DNA from: Candidatus Cohnella colombiensis
Lineage (GTDB): Bacteria; Bacillota; Bacilli; Paenibacillales; Paenibacillaceae
NCBI GenBank assembly: GCA_029203125.1
Contig: CP119317.1
Location: 1,488,001-1,552,000 of the forward strand
Reading direction: 5' to 3'
Length of the DNA: 64,000 bases
The notes beneath the pieces are model-generated. The model was not told the DNA's origin, made no database searches, and saw nothing but the letters and a program-made list of their open reading frames with translations. Positions within the stretch are counted from its first letter, which is position 1. Each line of letters begins with the position of its first letter. The position numbers and the translations under genes are program-made. This document shows positions 14,819 through 23,102 of this stretch, one piece after another.

Positions 14819-17707
14819 ATGAAATTTGCCGTGCTCGATTTTGAAACAACGGGCATGTCGTCCGATAAAGATGAAATTATTCAAGTGGGACTCGCGGTAA
14901 TTGATGATGCGGGTTCCGTTTGTGCGTCATATACAAGCTTTGTAAAACCGCTTCGTACTATACCTGTCGAGATTACTCGTCTCACAGGGATAACAAATCA
15001 AGACGTAAGTGAAGCGCCTGCGCTTGATGAAATGTTAAGTCAGCTTGTTCCATTGCTTGATGATGCAATACTCGTTGGGCACAACGTTAATTTCGACGCA
15101 AGCTTCTTGCAGGCCGCTCTAGATCAGAGCGGTTATTTGCCATATGCAGGAAGAATGCTTGATACGGTCGAGTTGAGTCAAATTGTTTTCCCATCAATGT
15201 CATCTTACGCGCTTGGATCACTTACCCAAGCACTGGGGATCACCCATTCGCAAGCGCATCAAGCAGATAGTGATGCACTTGCGACTGCTGAACTGCTCAT
15301 GCATATTATCACAAAACTACGAACGATGCCGATGTTTACACTTCAGCGATTGAATTCGCAATTTGATCCAGATCGAAGTGACACCGGATGGCTTTTCGCT
15401 CAAGTATTATCATGGCGCGATACGCAGCCTATTTTATCTGAAGATGAATATCATCACTTTCGTCAATTTGCTCTCAAAGTCAATGATTGGGGCGAAGATA
15501 GCACATCCAAAAACAATGATGCTGCACAAACACTTCAAGTATTAAGTGAAATGAGCTTTGACGAATATGTCGAAGCGATCCACCACAATTTACAGCAATT
15601 GTTACCAGGCTATGAAGCACGTGAAGGCCAGAACATAATGATTCAAGAGGTCATGTCGGCACTTCAAAATGATTCGCATTTACTTGTAGAAGCAGGTACA
15701 GGTACAGGTAAATCGCTAGGTTATTTGCTTCCTGCGCTATATTATGGACTGAAGCATAATGAAAAAATTGTTGTCAGCACCCACACGATCCAGCTTCAAG
15801 AACAACTTAGACAGCGCGATCTCCCACTATTGCAAGAGATGCTTCCTGTTCCTTTCAAAGCAGCGGTGTTTAAGGGACGGAACAATTACTTATGTTTACG
15901 TAAGTTCGAAGGGCGTCAAAGTATTCCAGATCACGCATTAAATCGTGATGATGCAGTGCTTAGAGCAGGTATGACGGTATGGTTAAGTGAGACACTTAGA
16001 GGCGATATCGAAGAATTGAATATAGGCAGTCGCAATAAGGAAGAGTGGGATCATGTGGCGAGTGATACAGCTTCTTGTCTTAATCGCGTCTGCCCCTGGT
16101 TCCGCAAATGCTTCTATCATCGTGCAAGGAATGAAGCTAGTAAGGCAGATCTAGTCATCACGAATCATGCGTTACTTTTTACCGACTTGCGGGCAGACCA
16201 TCGCTTATTACCCGCTTATGATCGACTTATTGTGGATGAAGCCCATCACTTAGAAGATGTAGCGAGCCATCATCTAGGTCAACGAACAGGTCATACATCA
16301 TTATCCATTCCACTTCAGCGATTATGGAAAGATGCGCGTACCGGACTAGTGCCTCAACTGTTGAGTTCAATCTCTGCTTCTGGCAGTGACGAAGGCACTG
16401 CATGGGTTGAGAGAGTGGAGCTCGCCATCCCAAAGGTTCATCAAATTCGTGAATCTTGGGAGCGTTGGATGGATGCTTCTTTTCAACTTCTATCGAGTCA
16501 GGCGGTAACAGATGAAACGGGTAATCTTACTTATCGGATTAAACCTGATCAGCTCCCAAGTCAGTGGGAAAGCTATTGCGTCGACGGAAATAATGTCATT
16601 CAGCATTTGTCTGATTTGATTCGTCCATTAGAGAAGCTATTGGTAGAAATCAAAGAAGAAGTGGAAGAGTTAACGATGCAAGGGATGTTGACCGATTTAT
16701 CGGGAATTTTAAATGAGCTGTCAGGTGTTCGTTCTGATTTACAATCTTTCGTATCATTAGGACGACCGGAATTCGTATATTGGATAGAAGGCCATTCTCA
16801 ATTCAAAGCACGTTCTGTATGGTTGCTAGGCGTTCCGATCGACGTCAGCGGTTTACTAAAAGAAGGTGTGTTCGATCGCAAGGAAAGCGTCATTATGACA
16901 TCCGCGACATTAACGGTCGATAAATCATTCAAATATGTAACCGATCAATTAGGGCTTGACAGCGCAGAACGAGATGGTAAGTTAAAGACAGCGATGTTGC
17001 CTTCTCCCTTTAAATATCGAGAACAAGCATTAGTACTCATCCCACGTGATTTTCCAACAATAAGAGGTCGAGATGGAGATGCAGCATTCCATCAAGCTCT
17101 CATTGATTCTTTAGCAGAGGTTGCAACAACAGTCGGCGGCAGGATGCTTGTTTTATTTACTTCACATCGAATGCTTCGAGCTGTCTATGAGCCGTTAAAA
17201 GAAAAGCTTGATGAGGTCGGTATTCAGGTGCTCGGTCAAGGAGTAGATGGTGGAAGTCGCAGTCGGCTCACCCAGCAATTCATGGCACAGCCCGCATCGG
17301 TCCTTCTTGGTACGAGCAGTTTCTGGGAAGGAATAGACTTGCCTGGAGATGCACTTACTTGTTTGGCCATCGTACGTTTGCCGTTCCAGCCTCCGAATCA
17401 TCCTGTAGCCGAGGCAAAGTCGGAAAAGCTACAAGCGGAAAACAAAAGCCCATTCATGAAGCTATCACTTCCTCAAGCAGTCATCAAGTTTAAGCAAGGC
17501 TTCGGTAGGCTTGTGCGAACAACAACAGACCGCGGTATCGTTATCTTGTATGATACGCGCGTAATCGATACGAATTATGGCAAATACTTCTTATACTCCT
17601 TGCCGGGTCCTAAGATGGAGCATCTTCCGACAGCAAGGATGCCTGCAAGAATTAAGGAGTGGTTCACTCCCACGGTTGTTGAAGTCATTGAGGAGGTTCA
17701 AACGTGA
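14819..17707 (+). CDS. dinG: DinG-type helicase with N-terminal DEDDh exonuclease domain
   Basis: 962 residues. The N-terminal ~165 residues form a DnaQ-like 3'-5' exonuclease (DFETTG at 7-12, HNVNFDASFL, and HQADSDA). The rest is an XPD/DinG superfamily 2 helicase with Walker A EAGTGTGKS near 290, DEAHHL, and a C-terminal GFGRLVRT motif VI. Four cysteines, C359, C420, C425 and C431, follow the C-x60-C-x4-C-x5-C pattern of iron-sulfur DinG/XPD helicases. Probable role: unwinding or degrading DNA intermediates in repair. AAAGGG precedes the ATG; rex overlaps its stop. Confidence 0.93.
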   Translation: MKFAVLDFETTGMSSDKDEIIQVGLAVIDDAGSVCASYTSFVKPLRTIPVEITRLTGITNQDVSEAPALDEMLSQLVPLLDDAILVGHNVNFDASFLQAALDQSGYLPYAGRMLDTVELSQIVFPSMSSYALGSLTQALGITHSQAHQADSDALATAELLMHIITKLRTMPMFTLQRLNSQFDPDRSDTGWLFAQVLSWRDTQPILSEDEYHHFRQFALKVNDWGEDSTSKNNDAAQTLQVLSEMSFDEYVEAIHHNLQQLLPGYEAREGQNIMIQEVMSALQNDSHLLVEAGTGTGKSLGYLLPALYYGLKHNEKIVVSTHTIQLQEQLRQRDLPLLQEMLPVPFKAAVFKGRNNYLCLRKFEGRQSIPDHALNRDDAVLRAGMTVWLSETLRGDIEELNIGSRNKEEWDHVASDTASCLNRVCPWFRKCFYHRARNEASKADLVITNHALLFTDLRADHRLLPAYDRLIVDEAHHLEDVASHHLGQRTGHTSLSIPLQRLWKDARTGLVPQLLSSISASGSDEGTAWVERVELAIPKVHQIRESWERWMDASFQLLSSQAVTDETGNLTYRIKPDQLPSQWESYCVDGNNVIQHLSDLIRPLEKLLVEIKEEVEELTMQGMLTDLSGILNELSGVRSDLQSFVSLGRPEFVYWIEGHSQFKARSVWLLGVPIDVSGLLKEGVFDRKESVIMTSATLTVDKSFKYVTDQLGLDSAERDGKLKTAMLPSPFKYREQALVLIPRDFPTIRGRDGDAAFHQALIDSLAEVATTVGGRMLVLFTSHRMLRAVYEPLKEKLDEVGIQVLGQGVDGGSRSRLTQQFMAQPASVLLGTSSFWEGIDLPGDALTCLAIVRLPFQPPNHPVAEAKSEKLQAENKSPFMKLSLPQAVIKFKQGFGRLVRTTTDRGIVILYDTRVIDTNYGKYFLYSLPGPKMEHLPTARMPARIKEWFTPTVVEVIEEVQT

Positions 17708-18354
17708 AGCCGATAAAAATATCCGAAGCTGTCGTAAGACGGTTACCGATTTACTTAAGATATTTAAATGAAATGAGTGCTAGCAACAATAAGACTGTGT
17801 CTTCTCAGGATTTAGGGGAGAAGTTGAACTTGAATCCTGCACAAATTCGTAAGGATCTTGCTTATTTTGGAGAATTCGGACGTAAAGGTGTAGGCTATAA
17901 CGTTGATTTCCTAATCGAAAAGATACGTCAAATTCTGAAGCTAGACAAGACGTTGAATGTCGCACTTGTAGGAACGGGTAATCTAGGTCGAGCGTTATCG
18001 AATTACAATAATTATATTAAAGATAATATGAAGATCGTTGCGGTGTTCGATGCAGATGAATCGAAACGTGGAACGATGATCAATCATTTGACTGTTCTTC
18101 CAATGACTGCTCTTGAACAGACAGCAGAGCAATTGGATATTTCAGTAGGTATTATTACAGTGCCTGCACAAGAAGCGCAAAATGTTGCAGATCAGCTTGT
18201 AGCAGCAGGTATCCACGGTATTTTGAATTTTGCTCCTGTTGTGTTGAAGGCTCCTAAAGATGTTCGCATTCATACAGCTGATTTTACTGCAGAATTATTA
18301 AGTTTGGCTTATTATATGGATCATAATCATTCACAAGATGAAGGAGAAATGTAA
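17704..18354 (+). CDS. rex: Redox-sensing transcriptional repressor Rex
   Basis: NADH/NAD+-sensing repressor. Residues 1-80 form a winged helix (SSQDLGEKLNLNPAQIRKDLAYFGEFGRKGVGY), and residues 85 onward form a Rossmann domain with GTGNLGRAL; the C-terminal helix ends in LSLAYYMD, used for the swapped dimer. Length 216 is typical. It starts with GTG, overlapping the dinG TGA by four bases. In Firmicutes Rex represses fermentation and alternative respiration genes when NADH is low. I did not find an obvious TTGTGAA-N6-TTCACAA operator in the window. Confidence 0.95.
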   Translation: MKPIKISEAVVRRLPIYLRYLNEMSASNNKTVSSQDLGEKLNLNPAQIRKDLAYFGEFGRKGVGYNVDFLIEKIRQILKLDKTLNVALVGTGNLGRALSNYNNYIKDNMKIVAVFDADESKRGTMINHLTVLPMTALEQTAEQLDISVGIITVPAQEAQNVADQLVAAGIHGILNFAPVVLKAPKDVRIHTADFTAELLSLAYYMDHNHSQDEGEM

Positions 18355-19659
18355 ATGACACGATGGCTGATTACGAATGGGACATTCCTAACGATGGATG
18401 ATTCCAATCGACAATTTAAAGGTTGGATGGCAATTGAAGGTACACAGATCGCTGCACTTGGTGAGGGAGATGCCCCTCATGACGAGTTAGCTATCGCGAA
18501 AGAAGTAATCGATGGAACTGGACTTCTTTACTTACCTGGATTAGTAAATACACATGGACATTCAGCGATGACACTGTTGCGTGGTATCGGCGGAGATAGA
18601 GCGCTTCAAGATTGGTTGAGCAACTATATGTGGCCATTGGAAGCGAAGTATACAGGCGATGATGTGTATTGGGGCAGTTCGTTAGCAGCGGTTGAAATGA
18701 TCAAGAGTGGAACAACAACATTTGTGGATATGTATGATCATATGAACCGTGTTGCTGAAGTTGTAGATACTTCTGGCTTGCGTGCATCCTTAATGCGAGG
18801 CGTAATAGGCTTATGCTCTGAAGAGCAGCAGAAGGAGAAGCTTGCAGAGGCTGTACGCTTTGCAACAGAATGGCGCGGTGCGGCGAATGGCCGTATTCAA
18901 ACGATGATTTCCCCTCATGCTCCTTATACTTGCCCTCCTGAGTTTATTTTGAAATTCGTTGAGGTAGCACATGAGTTCGACTTGCCGATTCATACTCATA
19001 TGTCGGAAACCATTGCAGAAGTCGAGCAGAATGTACGCGATTATGGTAGCCGACCTGTTGAACATTTGGATCGACTAGGCGTATTTTCACGTCCAACGCT
19101 ATTGGCGCATGCTGTACATTTGACGGATGAAGAAATTGCTCTGCTTGCAGAACGCAAAGTAGCGATCTCACATAATCCAGTAAGTAATTTGAAGCTTGCT
19201 AGCGGCGTCGCTCGTGTTCCAGATTTGCTCACTGCAGGTGTGACCGTTTCGCTTGGGACGGATGGCGCTGCAAGCAACAATAACTTAAATCTTTTCCAAG
19301 AAATCACGGCGGCAGCACTTATTCATAAAGGGGTGTCTGGTGATCCGACAGTCATTCCTGCAATTGAAGCGTTGCGGATGGGAACCGTGTATGGAGCACA
19401 ATCGATTGGTCTTGGCAGTGTGACCGGACAATTGAAAGCAGGAATGAAGGCCGACTTTATCGCAGTAACTTTGAACCAACCCCATTTTGTCCCATTAACA
19501 GATCTCGCTTCACACCTCGTGTATGCATCGAACGGAACAGATGTGGTACACGTATGGGTTGATGGTCGTCAATTGCTGCGAAATCGCGAGCTGTTGACGT
19601 TAGATGAAGAGCGCATTAAGGCAGAAGCACAACGGGGTTACGAGAGGATTAACGGATGA
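18355..19659 (+). CDS. mtaD: 5-methylthioadenosine/S-adenosylhomocysteine deaminase
   Basis: Metal-dependent amidohydrolase of the ATZ/TRZ family, 434 residues. Metal and catalytic motifs appear in order: NTHGHSAMTLLRG (HxH), HTHMSET, a histidine in HAVHLTDEE, SHNPVSNLKL, and GTDGAASNNN. The likely reaction is deamination of S-adenosylhomocysteine and methylthioadenosine to the inosyl forms, a way to dispose of SAM by-products. Other amidohydrolase substrates are possible, so the substrate call is by family. It starts directly after the rex stop with GAAGGAGAA as binding site. Confidence 0.88.
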   Translation: MTRWLITNGTFLTMDDSNRQFKGWMAIEGTQIAALGEGDAPHDELAIAKEVIDGTGLLYLPGLVNTHGHSAMTLLRGIGGDRALQDWLSNYMWPLEAKYTGDDVYWGSSLAAVEMIKSGTTTFVDMYDHMNRVAEVVDTSGLRASLMRGVIGLCSEEQQKEKLAEAVRFATEWRGAANGRIQTMISPHAPYTCPPEFILKFVEVAHEFDLPIHTHMSETIAEVEQNVRDYGSRPVEHLDRLGVFSRPTLLAHAVHLTDEEIALLAERKVAISHNPVSNLKLASGVARVPDLLTAGVTVSLGTDGAASNNNLNLFQEITAAALIHKGVSGDPTVIPAIEALRMGTVYGAQSIGLGSVTGQLKAGMKADFIAVTLNQPHFVPLTDLASHLVYASNGTDVVHVWVDGRQLLRNRELLTLDEERIKAEAQRGYERING

Positions 19660-20183
19660 ATTTAAGTCGCAGTGAAAGCTTTCGCAGAATACCATCAATT
19701 TCACTGAGAAGATGGATCATCATTATCGTTGGATTTATCGTGTTCGTAGGTGTAAGTTTTGTTTTATATATTCGTTCTGCTGATTCTGTGCATCGTCAAG
19801 AAGAGAAGCACGCCATTCGAATCGCAGAGCAACAAGCAGCATTCGCAGAGGTTAAAGATGCCACAGTTCATATATGGGAAGAAAAAATGTGGATTGTGAG
19901 AGGTTTGGATGCTGAAGGTGTTGAATGGATGCTGTGGGAGCGTCAGGATGAACTTGTGAAGCTGAAGGTGAGCGACAATTTCTCCGAACGACAGATGTTG
20001 GATAAGTTCGTTCAAGAGCATTCGGGAAAAGAACCCATCCAACTCATACCGGGATGGTTTCAAGACCAGCCTGTATGGGAAGTTCGATATTGGAATGAAG
20101 TAGGCGAGCGACATCAGGCGATCGATTTCTATTCCTTTAAAGATGGAACGAAGTTAAAAACCTATGAGTTAGCGATCCAATGA
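19656..20183 (+). CDS. ypmB: YpmB-like cell envelope protein (DUF5590/PepSY-like)
   Basis: 175-residue protein with a basic N-terminus, one transmembrane helix (about residues 18-40, rich in I and V), and an extracytoplasmic part with two related alpha/beta halves of PepSY-like type (VHIWEEKMWIVRGLDAEGVEWMLWE, then the PVWEVRYWNEVGERHQAIDFYSF strand). This fits B. subtilis YpmB, which also lies after dinG. Function is unknown. It overlaps mtaD by ATGA and is followed by a strong terminator, so it ends the transcription unit. Confidence 0.78.
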   Translation: MNLSRSESFRRIPSISLRRWIIIIVGFIVFVGVSFVLYIRSADSVHRQEEKHAIRIAEQQAAFAEVKDATVHIWEEKMWIVRGLDAEGVEWMLWERQDELVKLKVSDNFSERQMLDKFVQEHSGKEPIQLIPGWFQDQPVWEVRYWNEVGERHQAIDFYSFKDGTKLKTYELAIQ

Positions 20184-20202
20184 GCTCAGCACTTGTCATA
20201 TT

Positions 20203-20230
20203 AAAAAAAACGCCGACTGGCGTTTTTTTT
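20203..20230. terminator. Bidirectional intrinsic terminator after ypmB
   Basis: AAAAAAAACGCC (20203-20214), loop GACT, then GGCGTTTTTTTT (20219-20230). Perfect 12-bp stem with A- and T-tracts, so it can work in both directions; only the upstream plus-strand operon needs it. Confidence 0.9.
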
Positions 20231-20256
20231 GGTTGGATTACCAAACATCCTCTAAC

Positions 20257-20319
20257 GATAATTATGCTCAAACCTGATATACTTTATTTTGTAAGATATA
20301 TTATTTAATCATAATTATC
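20257..20319. promoter_or_regulatory. Long inverted repeat around a likely promoter
   Basis: GATAATTATG (20257-20266) and CATAATTATC (20310-20319) are perfect 10-bp inverted copies separated by 43 bases. Between them, TATACT (20278-20283) is preceded by TGA at 20275, giving an extended -10 for the downstream gene pair; no good -35 is seen. The arrangement resembles paired operator half-sites, but the AT-rich composition makes chance a real alternative. Confidence 0.35.
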
Positions 20320-20352
20320 ACATTAAAATACATTTAAGGAGGACGAAACGAC

Positions 20353-20886
20353 ATGAAACTTCGGATTATTCCTGTAACTTTGACGGTCGTTCTGTCTTCA
20401 GTATTATTGTTTGGAGGGTGGTTTTCTTATCGTTATTTTGGAGTAGAGAAGCCGCTTGATCATGTTGCAGCTTCGATCCCTGGCGTGCAATCCGCGCAAG
20501 TAGAGATGCTTGCAGGTCAAATAAACGTAACTGTTCAATTAGAGAAGGAAGCGAACATTGCTGAAGTTTTCCGACAGGTGAAGCACGACGGTGCAAATAA
20601 AATCGGAAATCGCTCATTACAGCTCAGTATCACAGGTGATTCTAATGCATCATTAGAGAAAGTATGGAGCTATGCGCTCTTTGATGTTGCTGAAGCGATG
20701 GAAAATCGTAAGTATTCGCAAATTCGAGACGTAATGGAAACATTGACCAATCATTACCCAGATGTAACTGCAACAACAGACATGGATGATGATAATGTAT
20801 ATATTACTTTGCGCGAGGGAGAACATGCTAAGTTCATTATTTTGCCTCGTCAACCTGCGATGATGGAGGTGTGGTCGAATGCGTAA
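20353..20886 (+). CDS. Unrecognised single-pass membrane protein, partner gene of the FtsH-like protease
   Basis: 177 residues: a hydrophobic segment at about 7-28 (a signal anchor or uncleaved signal), then a mixed alpha/beta domain of about 145 residues without cysteines or known motifs. I do not recognise a family. AAGGAGG precedes the ATG. It overlaps the following AAA protease gene by eight bases, which implies coordinated translation, and the extracytoplasmic domain could fold beside the protease's very short periplasmic loop. A role as substrate or regulator of that protease is an inference from position only. Confidence 0.7.
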   Translation: MKLRIIPVTLTVVLSSVLLFGGWFSYRYFGVEKPLDHVAASIPGVQSAQVEMLAGQINVTVQLEKEANIAEVFRQVKHDGANKIGNRSLQLSITGDSNASLEKVWSYALFDVAEAMENRKYSQIRDVMETLTNHYPDVTATTDMDDDNVYITLREGEHAKFIILPRQPAMMEVWSNA

Positions 20887-22375
20887 ATTGATATCCTATC
20901 GCAAAGAAATCATTATTGGAATAATACCTGTACTGCTCAGCTTTATAATCTATATGGGATTTCCCGTCGGTATTCTTGTCATGGGCGCGATCATGCTCGG
21001 AGTACTCTTCATGATGTCACGGCGTGGTGGTCTTGCTATGGGTGCGGCAGGTAAAAAAGTTAAAGCTCGTAAACCATCCTATTTGACCTTTGATGATATC
21101 GGTGGACAAGAAAATCCAAAACGCGAATTACGCGAAGCTCTAGATTTTATCGTAAACCAACAGAAAATTCAATCGTTAGGGATTCGTCCTCTTAAGGGTA
21201 TTCTGCTTACTGGCCCTCCAGGGACAGGGAAGACGCTACTTGCAAAAGCAGCAGCTCAGCATACGGATTCAGCCTTTGTTGCTGCATCAGGTAGTGAATT
21301 CGTCGAGATGTATGTCGGTGTCGGTGCTGGGCGTATTCGTGACTTATTTAAGGAAGCTCGGGAGCTCGCGGTGAAGCAAAAACGTAATAGTGCAATTATC
21401 TTTATTGATGAAATCGATGGGATCGGCGGTAAGCGAGACGGAGGTCAGCATCGGGAATACGATCAAACGTTAAATCAACTACTAACAGAGATGGACGGCG
21501 TACAAGGTGACGAAAACGTGCGCGTACTGTTAGTCGCTGCGACGAATCGCAAGGAATTGCTTGATCCTGCTTTGCTTCGTCCTGGCCGGTTCGACCGACA
21601 CATTCAAGTTGACTTACCAGATAAAGGCGGGCGTGAAGCGATATTGCGTCTCCACGCTCGTAACAAGCCTCTTCATCCAGACGTCTCACTTGTTAAAGTT
21701 GCAGAGGAGACATTCAGTTTTTCAGGTGCGCAACTAGAAAGTTTGATGAACGAGGCAGCGATCTATGCAATGCGTGATGAGTCAGAAGTATTAACTGCAG
21801 CACACCTTACCCTTGCAATCGATAAGGTCATGATGGGCGAGCGGATGGATCGAGAAACGACGCGTGAAGAGCGAGAGCGTGTAGCGATTCATGAGCTTGG
21901 TCATGCGATTATGGCAGAAAGTGTTCGACCTGGAAGTGTAGCGCAAGTATCTTTAACGCCTCGGGGTCAAGCGCTTGGTTACGTTCGCCATCATCCTCAA
22001 CAGGACCAATATTTATACACGAAGACAGTACTTGAAGAACAAATTAAGATTGCGCTTGGCGGCGCAGTCGCTGAAGAGCTTCATTATGGTGGTCGGAGCA
22101 CGGGTTCGCGTGGCGACTTTGAGCAAGCAACTAACATCGTTAGAACATTGATCGAATCAGGGATGTCCGATTTGGGTATTATACATCCTGAAGCGTTAAC
22201 GCAAGAACAGTGGTCACGGGAGAACGGCGTAATTCTTGATGAACTGATCAAGCAAACGAGACTACTGCTTGGCAGTCATATGAATACCTTTAAGCAGTTG
22301 CTCCAGCTTCTCATTTCTGAAGAAACACTGTCCGGTGATCAATTACGGACACAGATGAAGCGAGTTGCAGCATAG
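20879..22375 (+). CDS. FtsH-like membrane-bound AAA+ zinc metalloprotease
   Basis: 498-residue paralogue of FtsH. Two closely spaced transmembrane helices (about 10-46) leave almost no extracytoplasmic domain, unlike standard FtsH (about 640 residues). The AAA module has Walker A GPPGTGKT (112-119), Walker B IIFIDEID and an SRH region ATNRKELLDPALLRPGRFD. The peptidase domain has HELGH (338-342) and the third zinc-ligand region GDFEQAT, so it should be an active protease. The C-terminal tail is short. It probably degrades membrane or cytoplasmic proteins; substrates are unknown. A terminator follows. Confidence 0.88.
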   Translation: MRKLISYRKEIIIGIIPVLLSFIIYMGFPVGILVMGAIMLGVLFMMSRRGGLAMGAAGKKVKARKPSYLTFDDIGGQENPKRELREALDFIVNQQKIQSLGIRPLKGILLTGPPGTGKTLLAKAAAQHTDSAFVAASGSEFVEMYVGVGAGRIRDLFKEARELAVKQKRNSAIIFIDEIDGIGGKRDGGQHREYDQTLNQLLTEMDGVQGDENVRVLLVAATNRKELLDPALLRPGRFDRHIQVDLPDKGGREAILRLHARNKPLHPDVSLVKVAEETFSFSGAQLESLMNEAAIYAMRDESEVLTAAHLTLAIDKVMMGERMDRETTREERERVAIHELGHAIMAESVRPGSVAQVSLTPRGQALGYVRHHPQQDQYLYTKTVLEEQIKIALGGAVAEELHYGGRSTGSRGDFEQATNIVRTLIESGMSDLGIIHPEALTQEQWSRENGVILDELIKQTRLLLGSHMNTFKQLLQLLISEETLSGDQLRTQMKRVAA

Positions 22376-22412
22376 GAGCATACGCTCTATGATCCAATTA
22401 ATCGAAATACAG

Positions 22413-22462
22413 TAGCTACTCCTTGGTCATATTCATGACTGTGGAGTAGCTATTTTAATTTT
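22413..22462 (+). terminator. Intrinsic terminator after the FtsH-like gene
   Basis: TAGCTACTCC (22413-22422) pairs with GGAGTAGCTA (22443-22452), and inside it GTCAT pairs with ATGAC, making a long stem; TTTTAATTTT follows. Confidence 0.8.
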
Positions 22463-22502
22463 GTCTAAAATGCAAGAAATGTTTCAGGAAGTATGATAGC
22501 AT

Positions 22503-22528
22503 TGAACTAATTTGCAAATTGATTCGTT
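22503..22528 (+). promoter_or_regulatory. Candidate ECF-type autoregulatory promoter
   Basis: TGAACT (22503-22508), 16 bases, then CGTT (22525-22528). This resembles the TGAAAC-N16-CGTA/CGTC form used by ECF sigma factors such as SigW and SigX, and it sits about 10 bases before the sigma gene's ribosome binding site. ECF genes usually read their own promoter. The match is partial. Confidence 0.4.
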
Positions 22529-22550
22529 ATATAGATTAGAGGTGGCAAGC

Positions 22551-23102
22551 TTGGATTCGCAACAGCACAATTTCGATTTTCTAAAATATATGGTTGACAC
22601 TGATGACAATAAGCAATTACTTGATCAATTGATGCTCGCTTATGGTAAGGATGTCTGGAACTACGCCTTCAGCATGACGCGCAAGTGGGATGTCGCTGAT
22701 GATGTTACACAAGAAGTGTTCATTAAAGTTTATCGTAATATGAATTCTTTTCGCAGAGATTCTTCCGTGAAAACGTGGTTGCTTACGATTACTCGCAATA
22801 CAGTAATTGATTATCGAAGATCTGCCTTTATAAGAAAAGTGACACTTTCTGACGTGTTGGAGGACCATTCTGAACGACAGTCTGCTGAGCAAGAAGTGAT
22901 CGGCAATTGGACAGTCAATGAAATGTGGGCGATGGTATTAAAGCTCCCGAGTAAATATAGAGAAGTTATTATCCTCTACGCGCATAATCAATTGTCTTTG
23001 AAGGAAATTTCAGAAGTATTGGACGTAACAGAAGGAACTGTGAAATCCCGAATGTTTCATGCAAGAAAGAAGCTAACATTGATGAAGGAGGCGAACCGCT
23101 AA
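22551..23102 (+). CDS. ECF RNA polymerase sigma factor (SigX/SigW-like)
   Basis: 183-residue ECF sigma factor. Region 2 is clear (AYGKDVWNYAFSMTRKWDVADDVTQEVFIKVYR, then TWLLTITRNTVIDYRR), as is region 4 (LPSKYREVIILYAHNQLSLKEISEVLDVTEGTVKSRMFHARKKL). The TTG at 22551 is chosen because AGAGGTGG (22538-22545) lies five bases upstream; the ATG at 22590 has none. The next gene begins one base inside the stop codon and looks like its membrane anti-sigma factor, so this is a sigma/anti-sigma switch probably responding to envelope stress. Confidence 0.9.
   Translation: MDSQQHNFDFLKYMVDTDDNKQLLDQLMLAYGKDVWNYAFSMTRKWDVADDVTQEVFIKVYRNMNSFRRDSSVKTWLLTITRNTVIDYRRSAFIRKVTLSDVLEDHSERQSAEQEVIGNWTVNEMWAMVLKLPSKYREVIILYAHNQLSLKEISEVLDVTEGTVKSRMFHARKKLTLMKEANR

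Noticed and set aside
17704..18354. Rex operator search across the qcr and ackA promoters
   Set aside because: No sequence close enough to TTGTGAA-N6-TTCACAA was seen by eye.
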